Shown piece by piece: positions 44,181 through 53,310 of a DNA stretch of 64,000 nucleotides. Origin of the DNA: Chlorobiaceae bacterium (GTDB lineage Bacteria > Bacteroidota > Chlorobiia > Chlorobiales > Chlorobiaceae); contig JAAXWQ010000001.1 of the NCBI GenBank assembly GCA_013335115.1, positions 351,666 to 415,665 of the forward strand, written 5' to 3'. The position numbers were made by a program, and so were the translations under genes. Position 1 is the stretch's first letter; each line of letters starts with the position of its first letter. A model generated the notes under the pieces. It was not told where the DNA came from. It worked only from the letters and a program-made list of their open reading frames with translations, and ran no database searches.

Positions 44181-45686
44181 TCATCCCTGGCCGATGCGTT
44201 CGATGCCCCGGTGCAGGCGGCGAAGCACGGCATCCTTGCCGAGCAGTTCGAGCATATGGTAGAGGCTCGGCCCGAAGCTCACGCCCGAAGCCACGATCCT
44301 GAGCGGATGGATGAGCACCGCCGGCTTCAGCCCTTTCGGGGCGACGAAAGCCTTGAGGGAGGCCTCGATGGCTTCTGCGGTGAAATCCCCGGCGGCCTCG
44401 AGGACAGCTCCGAACTCCGACAGCAGGCCGGGGACCTCTGGCGTCCAGCGCTTCTCTATGGCCTCTGCCTCGTAGGAGTCGGGCTCGAAGAAGAAGTAGC
44501 TGCTGAAGGTCACGAACTCGTGCTCGTAATTGACACGCTCCCTCATGAGGTCCACGACCTTGGCGAGGTAGGCGTCGGAGGTGATGCGCGCCTCAGGCAT
44601 TTCGAAGGGCTTCTTCTGCAGCTCGTCGATCAGCAAGGGCTTGATGGCCGACACGATCTGTTCGGCCGGGCGCTGCTTGATGTACTGCTTCTCGAGCCAG
44701 TTAAGCTTTTCTACATTGAAAACGGCGCCAGCGCGGCCAACCCGTTCGAGCGAGAACTTCCCGATCAGCTCGTCCATGGAAAACACCTCCTGCTCGCTTC
44801 CCTCTCCTTCATTCCAGCCGAGCAGCGCCACGAAGTTCACGATGGCCTCGTTGCTGAAACCCTTGCGCATATAGTCCTCGACGGCAACATCGCCCTGACG
44901 CTTGCTGAGCTTCGAGCGGTCGGCATTGAGCAAAAGCGGCAGGTGCGCGAACTTCGGCGGCTCCCATCCGAAGAATTCGTAGAGCAAGAGGTGCTTCGGC
45001 ATCGAAGGCAGCCACTCCTCGCCCCTGATGATATGGGTGAACTCCATCAGGTGGTCGTCGATGACACTTGCAAAATGATAGGTCGGGAATCCGTCGGACT
45101 TCATGAGCACCTGGTCGTCGATGGTCGACGAATCGAACTCGACGGGACCGCGGATAAGGTCCTCGAACCAGACCGACACGTAGTCCGGCACCTTCATCCT
45201 CACCACGTAGGGAGCGCCCTGGTCGAGCATTTTCCTGATTTCGGACTCCGGCATGCTGCCGCCCATCTCCTCGGGAAGCCACTTGCGGTTGTACTTGGGC
45301 TGGAGCCCCTGCTTGAGCTGGAGCTGGCGGTTCTCCTCGAGCTCTTCGGAGGTCGAGAAACAGTAATAGGCGTTCTTGTCTTCAAGGAGTCGGGTGCAGT
45401 AGTCTCGATAGATCGGAAGGCGCTGGGACTGGACGTAGGGGCCGTAGTTGCCGCCATGCACCGGACTCTCGTCGGGAATGATGCCGGCCCACTCGAGCGT
45501 GCCGATGAGGTTCTTCTCGGCATCCTCCACCTTCCTGCTCTGGTCGGTGTCCTCTATCCTGATGACGAAGTCACCATTCATCCTCTTGGCGAACAGGTAG
45601 TTGTACAGGGCGGTGCGAAGCCCTCCCACATGAAGGTATCCTGTCGGAGAAGGAGCGAATCTCGTTCTAACCCGTTGAACGGCCAT
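44181..45686 (-). CDS. gltX: glutamyl-tRNA synthetase
   Basis: Predicted 501-residue class Ib synthetase. The HIGH box is [22 protein letters not shown] near the N-terminus. [12 protein letters not shown], the [11 protein letters not shown] context, [22 protein letters not shown] and the KMSKS-like SKLSKRQGD (near residue 257) are present. It charges tRNA-Glu; in organisms with the C5 pathway, Glu-tRNA also feeds tetrapyrrole synthesis, which matters for a bacteriochlorophyll producer. Whether it also mischarges tRNA-Gln cannot be decided from sequence alone. It is divergent from ftsH. Confidence 0.96.
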   Translation of the reverse strand: MAVQRVRTRFAPSPTGYLHVGGLRTALYNYLFAKRMNGDFVIRIEDTDQSRKVEDAEKNLIGTLEWAGIIPDESPVHGGNYGPYVQSQRLPIYRDYCTRLLEDKNAYYCFSTSEELEENRQLQLKQGLQPKYNRKWLPEEMGGSMPESEIRKMLDQGAPYVVRMKVPDYVSVWFEDLIRGPVEFDSSTIDDQVLMKSDGFPTYHFASVIDDHLMEFTHIIRGEEWLPSMPKHLLLYEFFGWEPPKFAHLPLLLNADRSKLSKRQGDVAVEDYMRKGFSNEAIVNFVALLGWNEGEGSEQEVFSMDELIGKFSLERVGRAGAVFNVEKLNWLEKQYIKQRPAEQIVSAIKPLLIDELQKKPFEMPEARITSDAYLAKVVDLMRERVNYEHEFVTFSSYFFFEPDSYEAEAIEKRWTPEVPGLLSEFGAVLEAAGDFTAEAIEASLKAFVAPKGLKPAVLIHPLRIVASGVSFGPSLYHMLELLGKDAVLRRLHRGIERIGQG

Positions 45687-45800
45687 GGCAAATAACGTCG
45701 AGTTTGTTTTTTACTGTTTTGGTCGCTGATGATCGCAGGGAATTTAAAAAAAACCCGCTGCATTTGGTAACCCCAAGATGTAAAAGAAAAAGAGCGCTGA

Positions 45801-45873
45801 ACGCCACCGAGGGGAGTACCGGCGCCATGGAAACGCCGTCTGGCGCCCCGGGCAAGCAGCCATGCAAGATAAA
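45801..45873. other. GC-rich structured island in the gltX-ftsH intergenic region
   Basis: Inside an otherwise AT-rich 267-base gap, about 70 bases are GC-rich. They contain GGGGAGTA (45811-45818), a 7-base hairpin GGCGCCA/TGGCGCC (45821-45827 with 45841-45847) and GGGCAAGCAGC (45850-45860). It ends about 80 bases before the ftsH start. It may be a structured leader RNA of ftsH. The GGGGAGTA word recalls the Mn2+ (yybP-ykoY) riboswitch, but I cannot confirm the rest of that fold. Confidence 0.35.
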
Positions 45874-45953
45874 CTTTTTGGTTTCCATCAAAGTTTTAGT
45901 TTTAATTACTTGTAATGACATAAGTTATCCTTGCATCACCCGAAAAGCCTCCG

Positions 45954-47939
45954 ATGCGGAATCAAAACGACAGGGAAAAGCGCCCAAAAACGCGGCCTGA
46001 GAACCGGTTCGTACCGCCTGACATGACACGCAGGCAAAAGGGGGCAGGGCCGGACAGCGATGAGCGGAACGGCGGGAATTTCCCGAAGCTCCTCGTCTTC
46101 CTGATGCTCGGACTCATGGCGCTCTTCGCGTTCCAGCGGTTCTTCGCCCAGGAGTCTGCCCCGGAGATCTCCTACAACCAGTACCGGTCGATACTCGGCG
46201 GCAACCAGGTGACCGAGGTGACCGTCAAGACCAACCAGGACAAATCCGCGATCCTGATCGGACGACTTAAATCGCCCGTCCGCATGCCGCTTGCCAACGG
46301 CACGGTCGCCCAAACCGACCGGTTCATGGTCAGGGTGCCGGGATTCGACCTTGCCCAGGCCGACCGCCTGACTGATAGCGGCGTCCAGCTCAAGGTGCTG
46401 CAGGGCACGGACGACATCTCGAACTTTATCGTCCTCATCCTCCCCTGGCTGCTGTTCGGCACAGCCTACTTCCTGGTCTTCAGGCGCATGTCGATGCAGA
46501 ACGGCGGGACCAACAAGAACATTTTCAGTTTCGGCAAGAGCCGTGCCAAGCTCGTCAGCGAATTCGACGTGAAGGTGACCTTCCAGGATGTCGCCGGCGT
46601 CGACGAGGCCGTCGAGGAGCTCAAGGAGACCGTCGAATTCCTCATGAACCCGGAGAAGTTCCAGAAGATCGGGGGCAAGATACCGAAAGGCGTGCTGCTG
46701 CTCGGGCCTCCCGGCACCGGCAAGACCCTCCTGGCCAAGGCGATCGCGGGTGAGGCCAAGGTGCCTTTCTTCTCAATCTCGGGAGCCGATTTCGTCGAGA
46801 TGTTCGTCGGCGTCGGAGCCGCCAGGGTACGCGACCTGTTCGAAACCGCCAAGAAAAACGCCCCCTGCATCGTATTCATCGACGAAATCGACGCCGTCGG
46901 CAGAAGCCGCGGGGCCGGGCTCGGCGGTGGCCACGACGAACGGGAGCAAACGCTGAACCAGCTGCTCGTCGAGATGGACGGCTTCACCACCAGGGACAAC
47001 GTCATCCTCATCGCGGCCACCAACCGCCCGGACGTGCTCGACACCGCCCTGTTGAGGCCGGGAAGGTTCGACCGCCAGGTGACCATCGACAAGCCGGACA
47101 TCAGGGGAAGGGAGGCCATCCTGAAGATCCATTCCCGGAACACCCCCCTGTCGGAGGACGTCGATATCGCCGTCCTCGCCAAAAGCACGCCGGGGTTCTC
47201 TGGAGCGGACCTTGCCAACCTGGTGAACGAGGCTGCATTGCTGGCCGCCAGGAACGGGCAGCAGCTCCTCACGAACGAAAATTTCGAACAGGCGAGAGAC
47301 AAGGTACTGATGGGTCCGGAACGCAGGAGCATGTACATTTCGCCGGAGCAGAAGAACCTGACGGCATACCACGAAGCCGGGCATGTGCTCGTTTCGAAGT
47401 TCACCCCCGGCTCGGACCCCATCCACAAGGTGACCATCATTCCACGCGGCCGGAGCCTCGGACAGACGGCCTACCTCCCCCTGGAAGACCGCTACACCCA
47501 AAACCGGGAGTATCTGCTGGCCATGATCACCTACGCCCTCGGAGGACGTGCGGCCGAAGAGCTGATTTTCGACGAAACCAGCACCGGTGCTGCCAACGAT
47601 ATCGAAAAGGCGACCGAGATCGCCAGGAAAATGGTCAGAAGCTGGGGAATGAGCGAGAAACTCGGCCCCGTCAACTACGGAGACGGCCATAAAGAAGTGT
47701 TCCTCGGCAAGGACTACTCCCACGTCAGGGAGTACAGCGAAGAGACGGCACTGCAGATCGACATCGAGGTCAGAAGGATCATCACGGAGTGCATGGACAA
47801 TGCCAGGAAGATCCTGGCGACGCATACGAAAACCTTGCACGACCTGGCCACGCAGCTTGTGGAAAAAGAGGCTCTCAATGCCGGCGACATCCAGGCCATC
47901 ATCGCCGCGGGCGCCGCCGGCGATGGCGCCGGAGAATAA
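45954..47939 (+). CDS. ftsH: ATP-dependent zinc metalloprotease FtsH
   Basis: Predicted 661-residue membrane-bound AAA+ protease that degrades damaged membrane proteins and selected regulators. Two transmembrane helices (about residues 44-62 and 159-177) flank a small periplasmic domain. Walker [13 protein letters not shown] is near residue 250, then [16 protein letters not shown] (pore loop region), Walker [13 protein letters not shown], the SRH, and the zinc motif HEAGH near residue 473. The N-terminus is unusually polar and basic ([18 protein letters not shown]). The tail is Ala/Gly-rich. tauE-like and HU genes follow closely on the same strand. Confidence 0.97.
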   Translation: MRNQNDREKRPKTRPENRFVPPDMTRRQKGAGPDSDERNGGNFPKLLVFLMLGLMALFAFQRFFAQESAPEISYNQYRSILGGNQVTEVTVKTNQDKSAILIGRLKSPVRMPLANGTVAQTDRFMVRVPGFDLAQADRLTDSGVQLKVLQGTDDISNFIVLILPWLLFGTAYFLVFRRMSMQNGGTNKNIFSFGKSRAKLVSEFDVKVTFQDVAGVDEAVEELKETVEFLMNPEKFQKIGGKIPKGVLLLGPPGTGKTLLAKAIAGEAKVPFFSISGADFVEMFVGVGAARVRDLFETAKKNAPCIVFIDEIDAVGRSRGAGLGGGHDEREQTLNQLLVEMDGFTTRDNVILIAATNRPDVLDTALLRPGRFDRQVTIDKPDIRGREAILKIHSRNTPLSEDVDIAVLAKSTPGFSGADLANLVNEAALLAARNGQQLLTNENFEQARDKVLMGPERRSMYISPEQKNLTAYHEAGHVLVSKFTPGSDPIHKVTIIPRGRSLGQTAYLPLEDRYTQNREYLLAMITYALGGRAAEELIFDETSTGAANDIEKATEIARKMVRSWGMSEKLGPVNYGDGHKEVFLGKDYSHVREYSEETALQIDIEVRRIITECMDNARKILATHTKTLHDLATQLVEKEALNAGDIQAIIAAGAAGDGAGE

Positions 47940-47954
47940 ACGCGGGAAAGGAAG

Positions 47955-48317
47955 ATGCAATTCGTCTACCTCATAGGAATCGGGATCGCTGCCGGCATGC
48001 TTTCGGGGATGTTCGGCGTGGGCGGGGGAGTCATCATCGTACCGGCGCTGGTATTGCTTTTCGGCATGAGCCAGCAGAGTGCCAACGCGACCTCCCTGAT
48101 GGCGCTCCTGCTGCCGGTTGGACTGCTTGGGGTACTCGAATATTACCGGCTCGGAAGGCTCTCGGCCGAACACATCTGGTTCGGGCTCACCATAGCCATC
48201 GGCCTGTTCGTCGGAGCTTTTTTCGGAGCACGTATCGCGCTCGGCATGTCGGGCGAGCTGCTCCGCAAGGCTTTCGGGGTATTTCTCGTGATCGTCGCAA
48301 TTCGACTCTGGCTATGA
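47955..48317 (+). CDS. half-size TauE/SafE-family membrane protein
   Basis: Predicted 120-residue protein with about four helices, equal to one of the two repeats of ordinary TauE/SafE exporters (~250 residues). The repeat signature is GMLSGMFGVGGGVIIVPALVLLFGMSQQSANATSLMALL, and a second weaker copy-like motif follows (VGAFFGARIALGMSGELLRKAFGVFLVIVAIRL). Full-length members export sulfite, sulfoacetate or other organic anions; a half-size form would need to dimerise. It starts 15 bases after ftsH with a good GGAAG ribosome binding site. I see no frameshifted second half downstream. The substrate is unknown. Confidence 0.82.
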   Translation: MQFVYLIGIGIAAGMLSGMFGVGGGVIIVPALVLLFGMSQQSANATSLMALLLPVGLLGVLEYYRLGRLSAEHIWFGLTIAIGLFVGAFFGARIALGMSGELLRKAFGVFLVIVAIRLWL

Positions 48318-48354
48318 AACCTGGCTGTCAAACCTTCAAACCAAGCACACTACC

Positions 48355-48657
48355 ATGGGACAAACAACCACTAAGGCCGATCTGGTGAACGTGATTGCCC
48401 AGAGAACGGGTCTGACCAAGAACGAAACGGAAGCGGTCGTCGACTGCCTGTTCGAAAGCATCATCGATTCGCTCAAATCGGGCAAACGGATCGAAATCAG
48501 GGGATTCGGTTCGTTCAACATCCGCTACAAGAACCTGCGCCAGGCCAGGAACCCGCGTACCGGTGAGAAGGTGACGGTCGATCCGAAGAACGTGCCGACC
48601 TTCAAGATCTCCAAAGAGTTCAAGCACGCCGTCAGCGAGAGCCTGAAAACATCCTGA
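48355..48657 (+). CDS. HU/IHF-family DNA-binding protein
   Basis: Predicted 100-residue nucleoid protein. The N-terminal helices are TKADLVNVIAQRTGLTKNETEAVVDCLFESIIDSLKSG. The beta-arm signature is KRIEIRGFGSFNIRYKNLRQARNPRTGEKVTV with the intercalating Asn-Pro at the arm tip. IEIRGFGSF and the length are IHF-like, but HU-type homodimers look similar. It bends DNA and organises the chromosome. It lies 37 bases after the tauE-like gene; a 10-base GC stem hairpin follows at 48667. Confidence 0.93.
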   Translation: MGQTTTKADLVNVIAQRTGLTKNETEAVVDCLFESIIDSLKSGKRIEIRGFGSFNIRYKNLRQARNPRTGEKVTVDPKNVPTFKISKEFKHAVSESLKTS

Positions 48658-48666
48658 AAGGTGTGA

Positions 48667-48738
48667 GGACAACGCGTCCGGTCACCGCGTTGTCCGGAGG
48701 AATCCTGAACGAAAGCTTCCCCCGGCCTCAGGGCCGGG
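48667..48738. terminator. two hairpins between the HU/IHF gene and the convergent unknown gene
   Basis: The first is a 10-base stem GGACAACGCG (48667-48676) with CGCGTTGTCC (48686-48695). The second is CCCGGCC (48721-48727) with GGCCGGG (48732-48738) and a short loop, directly after the stop of the minus-strand gene. Neither has a long T tract, so termination efficiency is uncertain. Confidence 0.5.
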
Positions 48739-49017
48739 TCAGAGCTGGAAGGGATCATTGATGATTTCGAAGGATATCTCTTTTGCCTGCGATGCAAAAC
48801 AGATCCTGATATAGTGACGCTGTTCCTGCATGAACAGGTCCCCGCCCTTTTCGGCGCCATACAGGATGACGTGGCCTTTGCCGTTACCCAGGTCACGGGC
48901 ATGGTCTCCATGACGACGGAGCACCATGTTGGTCCACGCATCCTCCTCGCGTATGGCGACCTCCCGACTACCCTCGCACAGATCCCGGATAACTTCCGGT
49001 GAAGAGAGCAGCGACAT
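48739..49017 (-). CDS. small unknown protein, 92 residues
   Basis: Starts MSLLSSPEVIRDLCEGSREVAIREEDAWTN (written in two parts: MSLLSSPEVIRDLCEGS then REVAIREEDAWTN) and ends QAKEISFEIINDPFQL. Mixed alpha/beta composition, two cysteines, several histidines (RRHGDHAR), no signal peptide or transmembrane segment. I recognise no family. The ATG at 49017 is chosen; the frame continues 25 codons upstream (start at 49092). It is leftward, downstream of nothing recognisable, and convergent with the HU/IHF gene. The real-gene call rests on clean frame and flanking hairpin. Confidence 0.55.
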   Translation of the reverse strand: MSLLSSPEVIRDLCEGSREVAIREEDAWTNMVLRRHGDHARDLGNGKGHVILYGAEKGGDLFMQEQRHYIRICFASQAKEISFEIINDPFQL

Positions 49018-49142
49018 CTCCTTGCCCACCCATATACTCTCATGAGATCGAGCCTGAACGGCAGGGACAGGGAATTCCCGAACACCAGCCATTGCCTACC
49101 ATTGCTGATAGCATCGATGAATCCGTTCAGATGACGAAGAGT

Positions 49143-50603
49143 CTAATAGTTGAACAGGACGTACCAGAGTACGAAAAAAACCGGAAGCAGCACCGGAAGC
49201 GAATACCGGTAGATATATGCCATGAAATCCGGCACATCGGCGCCCGTCTGCGAGGCGATGTTCCTCACCATGAAATTGGGGGCATTGCCGATATAGGTCA
49301 ACGCCCCGAAAAAGACCGCAGCAAGCGAAATGGCCAGGAGATACGTTACTGAAGAGGCATCACCCGCTACCGGCGAGGGCACCCCTTGGGCAAAGAGGCG
49401 CATATCGTCAGGGCTCCCGGCATCCAGGCCGAATTTGCCGGCCGCACCGGCCAGGAAGTTCAGGTAGGTCGGCGCATTGTCGAGCACCCCTGACAGGATG
49501 CCGGTAAACCAGTAGAACTTCGTGACGGTAAAACCTGCTGCGTGCGACTGTGCATAGGCGCCGATCAGCTGTAGCGCCGGCATCATGGTGGCAAAAATAC
49601 CGGCAAACAGGAACGCCACCTCCCTGATCGGCTCGAAATTGAACTCGTTTGCCTGCAGCGCCTCACGGTCCGATGTCCTGTAGGCCGCCAGTGCAATCGA
49701 TGTCATGATCACCTCCCTGATGCCAAAGGGCAGATGAAACAGCTCCTGCAGGCTGGGAACACCCCTGATCACGGCCGGATCGAGAAATATCGAAGCGATC
49801 AGCGGCACAAGGTAGAGGAAATTCCAGGACCCTTTCAGGACGATACGCCCGGAAGAGGGCCCGGACTCATCCGATCTGCCGGCCCGCATATCGAAAACCA
49901 CGAAAATCAGGCAGAGTACGACCACGGTCAGCAGCCAGGGCAGCCAAAGGCGACTGAGCACCCAGAAAAATGGCACGCCGCGGAGAAAGCCGAGGAAAAG
50001 CGGAGGATCGCCTATGGGGGTCAGCCCTCCGCCGATGTTGCTGATGATGAAGATGAAAAAGACGATGTGGAATGGCTTGAGGCGGCCCGCGTTCATCCGC
50101 AGATAGGGACGAATCAACAGCATGGAGGCCCCGGTCGTACCGACGATGTTCGACGCCATTGCTCCGAAGAGCAGCAGCAACGCATTGACTGCTGGTGAAC
50201 CGCGCCGATCGATCCTGATCAGAATGCCGCCGGCAACAACAAACAGCGACGTAACGAGGGCGATAAACGACAGGTACTCTTCGAGTGTATGCCCGAGCAG
50301 CTCCCTCCCGCCCTCAATCCCGAAGGCATAGGAGGCTGATACCGATGCTCCGAGCAGCACCGACACTTTCCGGTAATGGTGTTCCCAGAACCTGGGGTAG
50401 AGGATGGGGCCCGTAGCAATCATGAGCAGCAGGATGACGAAAGGCAGCGCCAGCCATACCGGAGGAGGTTGATGGCCTTGAACGGCACTTGCGGCCATAA
50501 CTGGAGCCGGCGCTACGACCATGACCGACATGGCCGCAACCCCGGTAAGCACTGCCCACCGCATACCCTGGCGTAACAGCATGAAATCCTGCGCTACCCG
50601 CAT
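49143..50603 (-). CDS. putative sodium/proton antiporter of the NhaD/CitM ion-transporter superfamily
   Basis: Predicted 486-residue polytopic membrane protein, about twelve helices, beginning with a signal-like hydrophobic segment (WAVLTGVAAMSVMVVAPAPVMA). The diagnostic central stretch is GAMASNIVGTTGASMLLIRPYLRMN then FFIFIISNIGGGLTPIGDPPLFLGFLRG, as in ion transporters of the ArsB/NhaD group, and FTGILSGVLDNAPTYLNFL is the second repeat's equivalent. NhaD members exchange Na+ or Li+ for H+; related proteins move citrate or arsenite, so the substrate is inferred. It lies 14 bases downstream of apt on the same strand. Confidence 0.78.
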   Translation of the reverse strand: MRVAQDFMLLRQGMRWAVLTGVAAMSVMVVAPAPVMAASAVQGHQPPPVWLALPFVILLLMIATGPILYPRFWEHHYRKVSVLLGASVSASYAFGIEGGRELLGHTLEEYLSFIALVTSLFVVAGGILIRIDRRGSPAVNALLLLFGAMASNIVGTTGASMLLIRPYLRMNAGRLKPFHIVFFIFIISNIGGGLTPIGDPPLFLGFLRGVPFFWVLSRLWLPWLLTVVVLCLIFVVFDMRAGRSDESGPSSGRIVLKGSWNFLYLVPLIASIFLDPAVIRGVPSLQELFHLPFGIREVIMTSIALAAYRTSDREALQANEFNFEPIREVAFLFAGIFATMMPALQLIGAYAQSHAAGFTVTKFYWFTGILSGVLDNAPTYLNFLAGAAGKFGLDAGSPDDMRLFAQGVPSPVAGDASSVTYLLAISLAAVFFGALTYIGNAPNFMVRNIASQTGADVPDFMAYIYRYSLPVLLPVFFVLWYVLFNY

Positions 50604-50617
50604 GGATGTCGACAGGA

Positions 50618-51151
50618 TCAGTCCCCTTCGAACTCGGTCACGGCATACATATTGTAGCCCTTGTTGCGGATCTTCTCCTCGCCACCGACGTCAGGCAGGT
50701 TGACAATGAAAGCCATACCGGCAACCTCGCCGCCCACCTTCTCGACCAGGGCCGCGGCAGCAAGCGCCGTACCGCCCGTCGCCAGCAGGTCGTCAACCAG
50801 CAGCACCTTCTGGCCGGAACCGAGGGAGTCGGTATGCATCTCGATCGTGTCGCTGCCGTATTCAAGCTCATACTCGAGGGCAATCGTTTCAGCCGGCAGC
50901 TTGCCCGGTTTCCTGACCGGCACGAAACCCTTGCCGAGCGTGTAGGCGAGCGCTCCGCCGAGGATGAAGCCCCTGGCTTCGATGCCCACGATGGTGTCGA
51001 ACTCAAGGCCGGCGGAGAGGTAATGCTGGGTCATGGTGTCAATCACAAGGCGGAATCCGACCGGGTCCTTGATGAGGGTGGTGATGTCGCGGAACATGAT
51101 CCCTTTCTTGGGATAGTCGGGCACCGTACGGATCCTGGACTTGATGGGCAT
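50618..51151 (-). CDS. apt: adenine phosphoribosyltransferase
   Basis: Predicted 177-residue cytoplasmic purine-salvage enzyme converting adenine and PRPP to AMP. It has the N-terminal FPKKGIMFRDITTLI (here YPKKGIMFRDITTLI), the adenine-loop GIEARGFILGGALAY, RKPGKLPAETIALEYELEYG and the PRPP-binding VLLVDDLLATGGTALAA. It is normal in length. It is preceded on the same strand by mtaB (48-base gap) and followed by the antiporter, so the three may be one transcript. Confidence 0.96.
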   Translation of the reverse strand: MPIKSRIRTVPDYPKKGIMFRDITTLIKDPVGFRLVIDTMTQHYLSAGLEFDTIVGIEARGFILGGALAYTLGKGFVPVRKPGKLPAETIALEYELEYGSDTIEMHTDSLGSGQKVLLVDDLLATGGTALAAAALVEKVGGEVAGMAFIVNLPDVGGEEKIRNKGYNMYAVTEFEGD

Positions 51152-51198
51152 AACGATAGGTGTTGGTGTTTACGGAAACTGCCGTGGAACTGAAAAAT

Positions 51199-52560
51199 TT
51201 AAAATAACAGTCTGCCCTGCAAATGCAAATCCTCGCCGATCCCCTCGACCAGCACGACATGCTCCTCGCCCCTGAATCCGCCGCCTTCGGCCACGGCGTC
51301 GACATCCACATCGATCCGCAGGTAGTTGCCGCTATAGCCGCTCCATCGTATGCGCCCGTCTTCGGTTGTCGAACCCTCCTCGAACAGCACCGCCATCCGG
51401 CTTCCGATGAACGACTCCGCAAAACGCCGCTCGATGCCTCCTCCAAGGCCGGCCAGCATTGACGCCCGTCGGGCAACCTCGGGATGGGGCACCGGGGCCA
51501 GTTCCTTCGATGCGACCTGCCGCGCAAGCGTGGTCCCGGGGCGAACCGAACAGGTGAACACATGGAGGTAGGCCAACGGAAGTCCTGCGATGAATCGGGA
51601 CATCTCCTCGAACTCCCGCTCCCCTTCCCCGGGGTACCCGGTCATCACATCGGCACCGATACCGCACAGGGGAATCGATGCAACGGCCTTTTCCAGGCGG
51701 TTCCGATAGGTTGCGGTATCGTAATGGCGCCCCATGAGCCTCAGGATGGCGTCCGATCCGCTCTGGAGCGGCAGGTGGAAATGAGGCATGATCTTCTGCG
51801 ACCCGGCGACGACGGCGATGAGTTCGTCGTCAAGCAGGTCCGGCTCGACCGAGCCGATACGGATGCGACTGATGTCGACCGCCTCAAGACGCCGAAGCAG
51901 CCCGGCAAAACCGATACCGCCGTACCGATAGTCCGCGATGTTCACCCCCGTCAGGACGATCTCCCGATATCCGGCCAAGGCTATCGTTTCAGCCCTTTCG
52001 AGGACAAGTTCGAGCGGCACCGGCCGCGATCGACCCCGGATATTCGGGATTGTACAGTAGGCGCAGCCGAAACTGCAACCGTCCTGGATCTTCAGGAATG
52101 CCCTGGTCCTCCCCTTCTCCGTCCGGCAAAGCATCGAACTGGCAGGCATTGCCTCATCGCCGAACGTCCTGGTCGGCGATACCCTGACCAGGGTCCCCGG
52201 CTCCGGATTCAGGCAATAATATTCGGGATCGAGCTTCTCCATGCTTCCAAGGACAAGACCGACCCCGTCGATACCGGCGAGACGTTCGGGGTCGAGCTGC
52301 GCATAACATCCGATGACGGCGACACGGCTCCCCGGATTATTCCTGACGACCTTTCGTATCTGTTGCCTGGACTTCTGTTCAGCCTGCCCGGTCACCGCAC
52401 AGGTATGGACGATGATCAGGTCGGCCCCCTCTTCGATGGTCGAAAGACGCCATCCACGGGATACCAGCATATCGAGGACTGTCGATGTTTCAGCGTAATT
52501 CAGCTTGCACCCGAGCGTGATGGCGGCAACGCTTTGCTGATTTATTTCTTTCATAAACAT
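51199..52560 (-). CDS. mtaB: tRNA (N6-threonylcarbamoyladenosine(37)-C2)-methylthiotransferase
   Basis: Predicted 453-residue radical SAM methylthiotransferase. The N-terminal UPF0004 domain binds one [4Fe-4S] cluster through the cysteines in ITLGCKLNYAET, VHTCAVTGQAEQKSRQQIR and VIGCYAQLDPE. The radical SAM cluster motif is CSFGCAYCTIPNIRGRSRP. QSGSDAILRLMGRHY and DVMTGYPGEGEREFEE are conserved. A short C-terminal TRAM-like domain ends the protein. The ASLGCKLN and GCAYC pattern and the RGxxRS motif fit MtaB (YqeV) better than MiaB or RimO. Start: the ATG at 52560; another ATG follows two codons later, and a TTG precedes it. Confidence 0.87.
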   Translation of the reverse strand: MFMKEINQQSVAAITLGCKLNYAETSTVLDMLVSRGWRLSTIEEGADLIIVHTCAVTGQAEQKSRQQIRKVVRNNPGSRVAVIGCYAQLDPERLAGIDGVGLVLGSMEKLDPEYYCLNPEPGTLVRVSPTRTFGDEAMPASSMLCRTEKGRTRAFLKIQDGCSFGCAYCTIPNIRGRSRPVPLELVLERAETIALAGYREIVLTGVNIADYRYGGIGFAGLLRRLEAVDISRIRIGSVEPDLLDDELIAVVAGSQKIMPHFHLPLQSGSDAILRLMGRHYDTATYRNRLEKAVASIPLCGIGADVMTGYPGEGEREFEEMSRFIAGLPLAYLHVFTCSVRPGTTLARQVASKELAPVPHPEVARRASMLAGLGGGIERRFAESFIGSRMAVLFEEGSTTEDGRIRWSGYSGNYLRIDVDVDAVAEGGGFRGEEHVVLVEGIGEDLHLQGRLLF

Positions 52561-52688
52561 CAACTTATGAGATATTTATTCCCCTGTGAACCCAAAACAA
52601 AAACAACGATTTACATATATATATTTTTCGCATATTCCGACCCGATCAGATAAGATCACATCCCGCACCCTCAGGTATAATTTATTGA

Positions 52689-52718
52689 TTGCAACAATCG
52701 TAAACTTCGCCTTATATT
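52689..52718 (+). promoter_or_regulatory. promoter candidate for the coiled-coil/winged-helix gene
   Basis: TTGCAA (52689-52694) and TATATT (52713-52718) with an 18-base spacer, 60 bases before the start codon. It lies in a strongly AT-rich stretch (52600-52760), distinct from the GC-rich surroundings. Confidence 0.45.
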
Positions 52719-52777
52719 ACATAAGTTGTAAATAAACATTTCATTTCGTTCTCAACCAACGTAAACGATAGATCACC

Positions 52778-53221
52778 ATGAGCAAAACATCTCCGGACAA
52801 ATTCGATCTTTACATTCTCAATGTCGATGAGTTCAAGACATTGAACAAAGAGAAAAACGAACTTAAGGAAAAAATCGCAGCGATGCGCATTGAATTCGAA
52901 GAGAAGGTCAAGCCGTTCGAAAACGAGCTCAACACCATCGTCAGGAAACTCGAACTGAACCTGGCAAAAATGGAAGGCGGCTCCGCACCGAACCCCGCTC
53001 CAGCGAAATTCGGCAGGGGAAAACTCGGTTCTTCGATCAAGAGCCTCCTGCAGGCGAACCCCGACAAGGAGTTCAAGCCAAGGGAGATCGCCGCTGCACT
53101 CCAGACCAAGGGAACCGCCGTCAGCATCTGGTTCAATAAATACGGAAACAACGATCCGGAAATCGACCGAATCCCGGTCGGAGAGGGTGGAAAGCGCTTT
53201 GTCTATAAAATCAAACGCTGA
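52778..53221 (+). CDS. unknown protein with coiled coil and C-terminal winged-helix-like domain
   Basis: Predicted 147-residue protein. Residues ~15-65 form a charged coiled coil (KTLNKEKNELKEKIAAMRIEF... and FENELNTIVRKLELNLAKME). A Pro/Ala/Gly linker (GGSAPNPAPAKFGRG) follows. Residues ~83-147 look like a small winged helix: SSIKSLLQANPDKEFKPREIAAAL, TAVSIWFNKYGN, and a final strand pair GGKRFVYKIKR. This pattern suggests a dimeric DNA-binding regulator or nucleoid factor, but I know no named family. It has its own promoter candidate and a 17-base-stem terminator, so it is probably an independent, well-expressed gene. Confidence 0.75.
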   Translation: MSKTSPDKFDLYILNVDEFKTLNKEKNELKEKIAAMRIEFEEKVKPFENELNTIVRKLELNLAKMEGGSAPNPAPAKFGRGKLGSSIKSLLQANPDKEFKPREIAAALQTKGTAVSIWFNKYGNNDPEIDRIPVGEGGKRFVYKIKR

Positions 53222-53253
53222 TCGGGGCACACCCATTCACCATCAACGAAGTT

Positions 53254-53297
53254 GCAACGCAAGAAGGCTGTCCGAGGGCAGCCTTCTTGCGTTGCAT
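53254..53297 (+). terminator. rho-independent terminator after the coiled-coil/winged-helix gene
   Basis: A perfect 17-base stem: GCAACGCAAGAAGGCTG (53254-53270) with its complement at 53279-53295, eight-base loop. No strong T tract, but the stem itself is long. It lies in the convergent gap before rodA and may act in both directions. Confidence 0.7.
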
Positions 53298-53310
53298 ATC
53301 GGTCCATCGG

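Noticed and set aside
45811..45860. Assigning the gltX-ftsH island as a Mn2+ (yybP-ykoY) riboswitch
   Set aside because: Only the GGGGAGTA word fits. I cannot see the second conserved loop or a typical manganese-related target gene, so I list it only as a structured island.
45704..46000. A 98-residue plus-strand frame between gltX and ftsH
   Set aside because: It overlaps the ftsH start in another frame and has no recognisable motif. The region behaves more like a leader or regulatory gap.
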